A DNA stretch of 64,000 nt from Vicia villosa (taxonomy: Eukaryota; Streptophyta; Magnoliopsida; Fabales; Fabaceae). The position numbers were made by a program, and so were the translations under genes. Under the pieces are notes generated by a model, which worked only from the letters and a program-made list of their open reading frames with translations, had not been told where the DNA came from and ran no database searches. Numbering within the stretch: the first letter of the stretch is position 1; the number at the start of each line of letters is the position of its first letter. Location: contig NC_081186.1 in assembly GCF_029867415.1 (NCBI RefSeq), forward strand, positions 26,849,915-26,913,914. The letters are read 5' to 3'. Shown here piece after piece: positions 35,434 through 44,735 of this stretch.

Positions 35434-36001
35434 CAACTTTAAAAAATATTTTTATTTTAATTTCATATTTGATATTATATATTTAAAGACTAAATGATTT
35501 TTTTGGTAACTTAAAAAAAAAAATTAACAAATTCTATTCTTAAAAAATATTTTATAAACAAAATATAGTTTATTATTGATAAAAAATATTTATCTTTTTA
35601 AGTAATAAAGATATTTTTATAAATAAAATATAGTTTATTATTGATAAAAAAATTATGTGCAACTAATAACAAAGACAGATTATAATATTAATATAACTTT
35701 ATTTGTAAATTATAAGTAATTATAAAATTTTTTTTTAACATAGAATTTTTATCTCGTGCCTCGCACGGGTAGATATACTAGTATTACTCTAAATTATTAA
35801 TTTATATTAAAAAAAACAAATTAATTTTATAAAATAAGATTTTAGAGTGATTTATGAAAATAACATGAATTTTATGGTTTGAGAAAAAAAGATTAACGTT
35901 TTAGTGAAAATTTAAATAATAAAACAATAAATCAATAATTAAAAAAAATGAATTACAGAAAAACCAGGAATTGATCTGATATAGTGTGGCTGAATTCTAT
36001 G
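35434..36001. other. AT-rich DNA holding a second Helitron 3' end
   Basis: No gene. A direct repeat of 'ataaaatatagtttattattgat' type occurs at about 35557 and 35623. The only other structure is the hairpin terminus at 35753-35781. Confidence 0.4.
35753..35781 (+). mobile_element. 3' terminus of a second, different Helitron
   Basis: CTCGTGC pairs with GCACGGG (one G-T pair) around CTC, followed by TAGATATA and CTAG, then T at 35782. This matches a Helitron 3' end on the + strand. The matching 5' TC end to the left could not be recognised, so its extent is unknown; it may include the nested solo LTR. Confidence 0.65.
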
Positions 36002-36120
36002 TGGCTAGGCCTTGAGGGTGCATGATGGGAAAGTGGCCAACAAAGTTGTTTGGCCAAAACAAGATAAATGGCCAAAGGAAGTACCTGCAAAGAAGGATAG
36101 TAATAATGTTAATAATGAAG

Positions 36121-36186
<66 letters not shown>

Positions 36187-37246
36187 CAAGAAAAGAATTG
36201 GGGTTTAGAAAATTAAATTATGGACAAAATTACAAATAACCTGATTTGGCAAAATACCAAAAGGTTTTTGGCCAAATACGAATAATCTTGATTTGGCCAA
36301 AAGCCAAAAGGCTTTTGGCCAAATACGAATAACCTCCTTGAGGTCAAGGGATAAAGCTCCTTCCAGTTGGCCAATCCATAGGAAACCTGTTCATAAACCA
36401 TACAATGTTACGGTTAAGAAAACAAATGGAAAAATAAAAAAGTGATCAAAATAAAATCAAAAAAATATAAGAACCTGATCATAAATCAAATAAAATAAGA
36501 TAACGAAGCTACAAATTTTTTGAGATTTTTTTGAAAATATGAAAATAGAAATTAAATCAAATAAAATAGAAAAACGAGAAATTTGCGATTTTGAGCGTCA
36601 AAATCCTATTCTAAAGGAGTATTGTTCCTCGATTTTTTTATGAACTTCTGGAAAAAATTCGGAGCAAATCGAAACAGTAGTTTCAGAATTCGACTGATAG
36701 GCTGGAAAATTGATCACTCTGCTGCAACCGGAATTAGAGTGACAGAAGATTATTCGTAATGGTCAGAAAGGATGGTAAAGCGTTTTTTATGGATGGGTGT
36801 TTAATCATGAGAGTTGTCGATTGTTAGTGTATGGGAATGGGGAATTTGGTAGAGGTGAATGGTTGGTGAATGGTTAAAAATAAGGGTTGTTAGTTATTTA
36901 TAAGAAAGCATTAGGTTAAAAGGAAGATGGGCTTGGACCTCACTAAGAGCTTAATTTATTTTATTTTCTTTATTTGAATTATTTAAATGAATAAATCAAA
37001 ACAACTAAAATAAAACAATTTAAGGGATGATTGGATTAAAACTATGGTCCAATAATGAATTTGCTCAATTTGGATTTTATGCACTGACTCAAAATTTCCC
37101 AACTTTCACCAGCCATAATTTTCCCAGTTCTCATTATTTGGGAATAATTTTGAATTTGTTGGAAAGCTTAGGGTGTCCTCTTCAATTATTTTCGCATTTA
37201 AAGATTTTTGTCTTTAAAAATGAGGGGCAAATTTTGGGGTATGACA
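36002..37246 (-). mobile_element. Probable solo LTR of an Ogre-like family
   Basis: Its minus-strand start TGTCATACCCCAAAATTTGC at 37246 is the typical beginning of legume Ogre LTRs, and a TATAAATA box lies on the minus strand at about 36896-36903. The left edge is proposed at TGGCTAGG (36002) because CTATG before it nearly matches GTATG after 37246 (four of five bases). No internal region is attached. The left edge is uncertain. Confidence 0.5.
36121..36184. repeat. (ATA)n microsatellite
   Basis: About 21 consecutive ATA/AAT triplets inside the probable solo LTR. Frames read through it give only poly-Asn, poly-Ile or poly-Leu. Confidence 0.95.
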
Positions 37247-37259
37247 GTATGAATACCCC

Positions 37260-38380
37260 ACTCTTCTTTTAAATAATATAAATCCACATATATCTAGTGA
37301 ATTCATCTATGAAGCTTAGGAAATATCAATTACCTCTATTCGAGCTGACTTCAAAAGGTCTACACACATCAGAGTGAACATGCTCTAGTTTTTCCTCTGA
37401 CCTCATGGGCAAGTTATGCATGAATTCTTTTCTAGTCTCCTTTGCTTTCCAGCACTCCTCACATACTTGTGACTTGGTTCCTTCACCTGAGATAAGCTAT
37501 ACACCATCTTTTTCAAGTTGAGCTTACCTAGAATTTTGTAGTTTAGATTTTCATATCTATGATGCCACAACCAGTCTTTGTCTCCTTTGACAGTCAAATT
37601 CAGACATTGATGATGATCAACCGTGTTGATCTATACTTTGAAGGCCTTATTGTCTATCAATGGTGCTTTCAAAATAATCCCTCCTTCACCATGATACAAA
37701 TTCATCTGATTCTCTTATAACTTCACATTGTACCTTTTTGCAAGTAATTGACCTATGCTTATCAAGTTACTTGTCATTGACGCTACATACAACACATTAG
37801 TGATACTAGTTTTCCAACCATCCTTTTTTAACTACATACATGTTTCCTTTTCTACATGATGTAACGTGCTTGCCATATGCAAACTTGGTCACTTTATTAA
37901 GTGATTCACCTAACTTGGTGAACAAGTTTTTATTACCAGTCATGTGATTACTACATCATGAATCTAGGTACCATAATTGGTTTGTTCATCTCTTTACTGA
38001 GTATTGGCCATGAGCAGAACATCATCAGAGGCAATTTCTCCAGCATGTGCATATTTCACTTCTTCATTATCTTATGCTCTTAATTCCTTCTTCCTTCGTT
38101 AGTTTCGAGCATAATGACCAAATCCTTGACAGTTGTAGCACTGCACCTCCTTCACATCAACTTCCTTCCTCGTGTAATAATTGATCATGTCTTTCTTGGT
38201 GGATTCACTGTGATTCTTTGAGTTCTTTCTATACTTATCATAATTAGTAAGATTCCTTCTTTGATTTGTCTTTTCTTTTTCAAACTTCTTGATGAATCTA
38301 GCTTGCAATGCCTATTCTACCACCCTCTCTCTTTCTAAGATCCTTTGCTTCACAGCTTCAATCAAGAATACAATACTCAA
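37260..38380 (-). pseudogene. Decayed Ty1/copia gag-protease-integrase fragment
   Basis: On the minus strand in order: gag C-terminus with KFEKEKTN and the zinc knuckle CYNCQGFGHYARN (38099-38308, stop where the last Cys should be), a protease region with CSNHMTG (the aspartate-containing block runs into a TGA), then the pre-integrase block WLWHHRYENLNYK (37403-37597) and the first integrase catalytic stretch HSDVCRPF about 37370. The order gag-protease-integrase is copia-type. Many stops and frame changes; the fragment ends where the neighbouring LTR begins. Nothing functional remains. Confidence 0.8.
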
Positions 38381-39012
38381 CTATTACCTACAGATTTCTA
38401 GTGAGAATAATCACTTCTCTTACCTACAAGTTTCAAGAAGGACATGGCATCCATCCCACAACCTGGGTGGTCTACCTATAGAAACCCTAATGACTACATC
38501 TTTTCTAAACAAGGTTTTCTATATAAAACTAGGTTACAAAGATTTCTATTTATAACTTATTCCCAATTGGACTTGGGCTTACAAATCGCAGCACTCCTTG
38601 CTGTTACAAATCTGCAGAAATCTTCTGCTATAATCAAGGTCTTCTTAATCATGAGTTTCCTAATTTATCTCCTAAATTAGAAACTGTTGAATCTTCAATC
38701 TTCTGATCTGATTCTTCCTGAATCTTCAATCTTCTGATCTGATTCTTCAATATTAATTTGACCTTTAAATTTGCACCACATAGGATTACAAAATATTCTA
38801 CGAATATCCTGTATCTGTTGAGTAACAAACTGAATCTTCCTTCCAGTTTTGCTGGCGCGATGTCATGAGTTGATGTCATGACATTCCATATAACATCTTG
38901 CATGTACCTGTTTTGTTCTTTTTATATTTTCAAGATTACACTTGTATTATGTTTTACTGCTATTATGTTTTAGCCAAACATAGATGCCAATCAACCAATA
39001 AAAGCACTAACA
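38381..39012 (-). mobile_element. Probable copia-type LTR, left edge unclear
   Basis: On the minus strand it starts TGTTAGTGCTTTTATTGG at 39012, directly after a purine tract. A 30-bp tandem repeat ('gaatcttcaatcttctgatctgattcttc') lies at about 38690-38745. I could not place the other end; it should fall close to the gag fragment, at about 38390-38410. Confidence 0.5.
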
Positions 39013-39026
39013 ATCTCCTCCTTTGG
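39013..39026 (-). other. Polypurine tract of a copia-type element
   Basis: Minus-strand CCAAAGGAGGAGAT immediately before the LTR start TGTTAG. It implies that the internal part of this element lay to the right. Confidence 0.6.
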
Positions 39027-40353
39027 CATATTTTGGCTAAAACTAAACATTCATAAATAATGCAGCATAACACAAATACTTCAACTTTTAAGACAACAAG
39101 GAAGAACAGAATTTTACATTCTGAGAATTGGGTTTTACCTTCTGTTCTTCAGGACTTGAACCACATCATAACATCTTCAGTCTGCTACAAAATTCTTTGT
39201 TTCTTTTTACAGTAGCAAAATCAGAATATGATATTCTCTCCCCCTTTTTAGACATAATATGACAAAGAATAATCTGATGTCATAATATGCAGTGGAACAC
39301 CTTCATGCAACACTGATGTACATGAGGAAGACGATGGGAGAAGGCCTTTGTCTTGGAGGACCAATGGTGGCATAAGAAACCCCTTCCTTAGTCTTGAACC
39401 AGAAACCAAATCCTAGCTTAGACCCTGAGAGAGGACTTGAGTGAAAATTGTCCACCAGTCCTAGTAACTCAGAACACAAATCACAATTGTGTTCATAACT
39501 CAGATCACAAATCACAACGACAATAGTTCCTATACTAAAGGTTGTAGATGACGGAACATCGTTGTTAATATTGCAGAAAAACCCATGGTAGAGACCATCA
39601 ACATCCCCAGCCCGTGTTTTTCTTTTTCTGAAGAGGTTTTGGTACAACAACCAATCACAATACCAACCCCAAACACGACTCATAAGAACACACACGAACG
39701 TCATCTTGAGAGAGTTTGATTTTTGTAATCCATGGAGATGCCATTATATAGCCACTGGAGATTATAGGAAATAACGATGGTCTTTGGTCTTGTTCAACGG
39801 TCAAACGGTTAATTAGGAAACAATTCCAAACGCTATTACTTTTTCCAAAGCAGATTTTGACTGTTTTTCTGATAGGAGTTATCTTGAAATACCAATGCAT
39901 GCATAGTCATTGATTGTACTTTACACCGACCACTGATGTGTAGATAAAATTCAAGACATATTTCCTTGTTTGACTTAGAAGATTCAATGTCTTTAACCAT
40001 GTCATGACATCCTGTCAGACATTGTCACTTTTCTTCCTTTTAAGCACATTGCTCAAGATTCTTTAAAATATTAAGACAAAGCATCCTACGGACCAAGTAA
40101 CAGACTCCCCACTTACTCACTAGCCATAGACATAGACTTATCTTGTTCTGAACACCTTGAGACTGTTAGACATACAGCTACCTCATTAGTGTAGAGAAAG
40201 AATTGTGGATTCCAGTTGCACATGGTTAGATTTAACTATTGAGAAATAACTGACAAAAATGTCACATTTTCTTTATGATGTTAAAGTATTTTTAACCAAG
40301 AAACTTTTCTTGACAAAATAAGTCACTCCCCCTATTTGAGATAGTATGAGCTT
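39027..40353 (-). mobile_element. Remnant 3' internal region of a copia-type element
   Basis: Located upstream of the purine tract on the minus strand, so probably untranslated or degraded internal sequence. A 133-codon open frame at 39303-39704 has no recognisable domain. A second purine tract-like CTCAAATAGGGGGAGTGA lies on the minus strand at about 40323-40340, just before the Ogre insertion. No other gene seen. Confidence 0.35.
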
Positions 40354-40480
40354 TGTCGCTACCGCGAAAATTAACAGAGTCGCCACTAACATATTTATCC
40401 TGAAAAGGAAGGGAATGCCAACAAACCACAAAACAAAACAACGGTCTCATGACCAGAGAAAAGGGTAAGGGAGTCGGTTA

Positions 40481-40527
40481 CGCGAGGGGAAGGTATTAGC
40501 ACCCCTCGCGCCCATCGTACTCGATGG
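40481..40527. other. Two-hairpin module in the Ogre 3' LTR
   Basis: Hairpin 1: CGCGAGGGG (40481-40489) pairs perfectly with CCCCTCGCG (40502-40510), loop AAGGTATTAGCA. Hairpin 2: CCATCG (40512-40517) with CGATGG (40522-40527), loop TACT. The identical module is in the 5' LTR at 61798-61844. Confidence 0.7.
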
Positions 40528-41240
40528 TATCCACGCCTGTGTCTAAAACTATGGGTGTGTAAGCAAAATGTGCTAATCTGGACTAAAATGAATGCAGAAT
40601 GTAGGGAAAAGAAAGGATTGTGCTCGCACGGGCCCTACCCCGCTGCCTACGTATCTGTTTTGCGGAATCAGAGCTACCGTAGCTCGGTAACTAGTTTCTG
40701 TTTGTTTTGTGTTTTTTAGGTGAACGAGTTACATTCACACTCCGCTGCTCGACCTTTGGAGACTTATGCTGGGAATGGAGCGGAAATAACAAGTTCTTAA
40801 GAAAAGAAAATCAAAGAGTGTGGTTTGTGTTTTAAAGAATGCATGAGGAAAACCTAAACTAAGGGGGAAAGCTTGCTACCTAATGTTATCATACAAAGGG
40901 TACAAGTCTAATCTAAGCTAGCAACCTACGGGGAAAAGCGAATGCAAACAAGAATATCACACAAACGAGCTCCGCTCGTAAAGCAAACTGTGGTGGTCGT
41001 TTTCTTTACCTCCCCGTTTCACTTGGGAGGACGGCACGCTAAACCCTTCACGCGAAATTTGGAAGGAGAATGCGCCCGTGGTGGGATGAATTTTATTTCA
41101 GTTCTTCCTACGATATCACACGAACTTTCTTATTGGTCCTACGAGTAGGAAAGGGAAAAAAAGATCTCAACTAAACCCTAGGAGTTTGCTAAGTGTGGGG
41201 ATTTCACCTAGACTAGAAATTCTGGAGTCCGGGAGGTCGG

Positions 41241-41291
41241 TTATACACAGGGAAGTGTTTAAACACCCTACATATCTGTAGTACTCTACAG
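41241..41291. other. Hairpin module in the solo LTR
   Basis: CTGTAG (41276-41281) pairs perfectly with CTACAG (41286-41291) around TACT. The first hairpin is degenerate here (ACAGGG against CCCTAC with mismatches) but keeps the loop-like AAGTGTTTAAACA. Confidence 0.6.
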
Positions 41292-41934
41292 GAACCTTCT
41301 CTGTGTCATTGTGATTGTGTTTGCTACTAATGATTGGGAAAGTTTCTCCTTTGTGTTAGGAGAAGGAAATGAATTAATTAAAGAAAGACAGACAGACAGA
41401 CAAACTGACTATTTTTGGTATTTTATTAGCTCGCTGAGATTCCTTGTGAACCTCATGCCTACATATCCCTAGTGGAAGTCAGAGTTTAATGTAGTTCGGG
41501 GAACTAACTAGGGAAATTAATTGTTTTTGGTGCCTTGCTTGAAGCTCAAGGTTGAAGCTTGGAATTAAATCTCTGTTTACAGTAAAGAGACATGGAATCA
41601 TCTCTACAGAAAGGTATTTGTACTATTCTACCACAAACATTTAAAGGAGTGACAGAATAACTGAATTCATTTCATTCAAGAGGGGGACCTTACTTGTGTA
41701 TGTGCAAGTATACCAGTCAAATGCCTCTTAAATGAAAGAAAGATGCTCATCCAAATTAGGGAAAGTTACCACATGTCTGGGTTTTACTGCCAGCTCATGC
41801 CTTTCAAAATCCTAAATGGGAGACTTGATTAAAATTGAAATGAAATGTTTGTTTGTTTGAATGTGGTAGAGTAGTAAAAATATCTCTCTATAGAGATAAG
41901 CTATGTCTATCTACTGTATAAAAGATTTGACTTT

Positions 41935-42570
41935 AGCTGGCTTGTATGAGGCCCAAGCTTGAGGCTTTTTGATTGATTTATTAATATTATTGACTCTGGG
42001 AGATGACTCCACTGGGGATTAATTACAGGGTATTTTTGTGTTCTGTACAAAGCCCAGAATTGAGGCTGACTCTACTTAGGGAGACTCTATTTATGTGCCT
42101 TGTACAAAGCCCAAGGTTGTGGCTAACTGTTGAGGATAATTGAATGAATGACTCTATTTTATGTGCCTTGTACAAAGCCCAAGGTTGTGGCTAACTGTTG
42201 AGGATAATTGAATGAATGACTCTATTTTATGTGCCTTGTACAAAGCCCAAGGTTGTGGCTAACTCTAGCTAGGGAAAACATTATTTTCTGCCTTGTACAA
42301 AGCTCAAGGTTGTGGCAGACTCTTAAATAAACTGAATATGGATGACTCTATGGGGAAAAGATCCTAGGTGTTAGGAATCTTTGACACATGAAAATATGGT
42401 TTATCTGCCTTGTACAAAGCCCAAGGTTGTGGCTACTGAATGATGAAGAACTCACTGGGGAGACTCTATTATCTGCCTTGTACAATGCCCAAGGTTGAGG
42501 CTGACTCTTGACAGGGGAGTTTTATTGTTTGGGTGCCTTGTATGAAGCCCAAGGTTGAAGCTAACTGTTT
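41935..42570. repeat. Array of 'cttgtacaaagcccaaggttgtggct' units
   Basis: The phrase CTTGTACAAAGCCCAAGG and variants recurs about ten times at irregular spacing, with two near-perfect 67-bp tandem copies at about 42098-42231. CTTGTACAAAG includes the palindrome TTGTACAA. A related pair is at about 43322 and 43377. Confidence 0.9.
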
Positions 42571-42614
42571 TTGTTGGTTTTGACTCTACTGAGGAGATTT
42601 TATTTATTGAAAGG

Positions 42615-42985
42615 CTGTTTTTCTTTGGAAGCTAACCCTTTCCAGGGATTTTGACTCAGCTGGAGAAATTATTTGGGTAAAAGACCGACTTTATCATGTT
42701 TTTTGGAGGCTGACCCTTTCCAGGGGTTTTGACTCTTTTGGGGAAATTATCTCCTAAGAGAAATGAATCTTTATTTATTTTGACATTTAATAATTGACTT
42801 TGGAGGCTAACCCTTTCCAGGGATTTATATTAAAAATGAAAGAATGTGTGGAAGCTAACCCTTTCCAGGGATTTTGTTGAAATGGAGGTTGATTTTAATT
42901 GACTTTGGAGGCTAACCCTTTCCAGGGATTTCTATTAAAAATGAAAGAATGTGTGGAAGCTAACCCTTTCCAGGGATTTTTGTTA
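42615..42985. repeat. Array of 'ggctaaccctttccaggga' units
   Basis: The unit GAGGCTAACCCTTTCCAGGG or a near copy occurs six times between 42628 and 42976, partly in 57- to 120-bp higher-order repeats. CCCTttccAGGG can form a 4-bp hairpin in every copy. Non-coding. Confidence 0.92.
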
Positions 42986-43444
42986 AAATGATAATTGATT
43001 TGGGTAGCACTCCATTAATTATTAAAGGATGAAAGGATTGGCAGAAAGATTATCTAGTGGAGACTTCTTGTTTAAATCCCAAGATGAAGGCTGACACTTG
43101 CTGAGGAGAAATAAACATAGATCCTAGACTCTGCTAAGGAAGATTGATGAAGATAAGGGTGACAGAGACTGTCCATGTCTCTCATTCCAAAAATGTACTC
43201 AATGTAGAATTGAGACAAACTTAGCTTGCTTAAAATCTGGTTTAAATTGGAAGAAACTCACCAGGGCAGGCTAAAAGGTGACTAAAGACCTGTTCCTATG
43301 TTTATAAGAAACCTGATGGGTCCTTGTATACAAGCTCAAGAGGAAGCTGGAAATGCTTTTAAGAAGCCTGTGGGTCCTTGTACAAAGCCCAAGAGGAGGC
43401 TATGTAGTTTTGAACTTATTTTGGCTTTAAGCAAATGGGTAAGA

Positions 43445-43920
43445 GGTTTCACCGGGAATAATTCCTCTTTGGGTGGATGTGTCCTATTATTTTTGGATTC
43501 TAAGGTTTTTGCCAAGATGTTTCACCGGGAATAATTCATCTTGGGGGTTTGAACTACAGATCTCTAATTAGGAAAGAGCCTTCACCGGGAAGACATTCTC
43601 AATCCTAGGTCATATTCCTATAATATATATATAGTTTAACTGTCCTAAGGTTTATACTCAAACGTAGTTCTAAACTAATATATATGCACAATTTATATTT
43701 GACAGTAATTTAAATAAAGACTGTAAATTGAAAGCTTGTAAAGCCTAACCTGGATGGAGTGGAGGCCTTTGAAGAAGTATGTACAGAGCCTCAACAGTAA
43801 TTGGTGGATAACAGTTGAATATATATATGATAAACAGTTAAGGGTTTTTGAAAACAGAAGAAGTGAAGATGGACAAAGGTCACATAGGTATCTGAAGAGT
43901 TTCACCGGGAATAATGCCCT
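43445..43920. repeat. Dispersed 'ttcaccgggaataattc' units
   Basis: TTTCACCGGGAATAAT occurs at about 43447, 43521 and 43899, with a shorter TTCACCGGGAA at about 43581. Another short word amplified in the same LTR. Confidence 0.85.
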
Positions 43921-44499
43921 TCAAATACCAGAAGAATGTTTTGAAAACAGAAAGAAGATTTTGAAAATACAGTTTTGAAAACAAGCTAAGAAGAGAAGGT
44001 TTTTGGGACTTACACTCTATTAGAGGCCCAGTACTTTATAGTACTGGTGTAAAAGCAATTTGAAAAATGATTTGGAATGATACAAGGTTTTGTTGTTTGA
44101 AAACCCTAATCATTTGATTTATTCGGAGATTGAAAACAGTTTTGAAAATTGACAAAAGTCAACTTAATTAAGGTAAAAATAAAGACTTTTAACTAATTAA
44201 GACCTAAACAATTAGGGTTTTATCATAAAATTATTTACAAAGTGATTAGGTTAAAATAAAGTGACAATATATATTTAAAGTATTTAAGAAAACATTTAAA
44301 AACATACTATTTTAAACCTAATTAAAATTCATGAAATAAATAATATTTTTATGATTTTTTTGACTATTCACAAAATAGATATATTAAATAATAGGTGTAT
44401 GAAAAATGAAGTGAAAATGATTTAATTTGATAGGTGAATTAATTGTGTGAAGTTGTGAAGAAAATAGGTGTGACAAGTGATAAAAAAATTAGGGATGTC

Positions 44500-44568
44500 T
44501 CCACCAAGGCTTGAACTCACGCCCTTTAGGTCACATACCCAAAACCAAACCACTGGGCCAGCGCGCGC
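44500..44568 (-). other. tRNA-like module 1 in the solo LTR
   Basis: On the minus strand TGGCCCAGTGG (44560-44550) fits a pol III A box and GAGTTCAAGCC (44519-44509) resembles a B box, about 31 bp apart. It is not a complete tRNA: the acceptor stem is not evident. Confidence 0.45.
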
Positions 44569-44650
44569 ATGGTGATAGTGATACACATCCAACACATTAT
44601 ATTTTCAGATAAACGTGTAAATCATGAAAAAAAATAAAAGGAATAAAAAG

Positions 44651-44735
44651 TCTGGGGCGAGGGGGATTCGAACCCCAGACTTGAGGCATGAGGAGACTAA
44701 GAGCGCATGTGAGGCCACTAGGGCAAACGATGTAT
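44651..44735 (-). other. tRNA-like module 2 in the solo LTR
   Basis: On the minus strand TGCCCTAGTGG (44725-44715) fits an A box and GGTTCGAATCC (44674-44664) is a perfect B box inside a GGGG/CCCC T-arm stem. The spacing suggests a long-variable-arm (Ser/Leu-type) ancestor. No acceptor stem, so probably a tRNA-derived relic. Confidence 0.55.

Noticed and set aside
36005..36239. Poly-Leu, poly-Asn and poly-Ile frames
   Set aside because: Products of the (ATA)n microsatellite.
39303..39704. 133-codon minus-strand frame as a possible env-like gene
   Set aside because: No signal, transmembrane or other envelope feature; it lies in degraded copia DNA.
41935..42985. CRISPR-like direct repeats
   Set aside because: Spacing and repeat length vary and the spacers are themselves related; plant LTR context.
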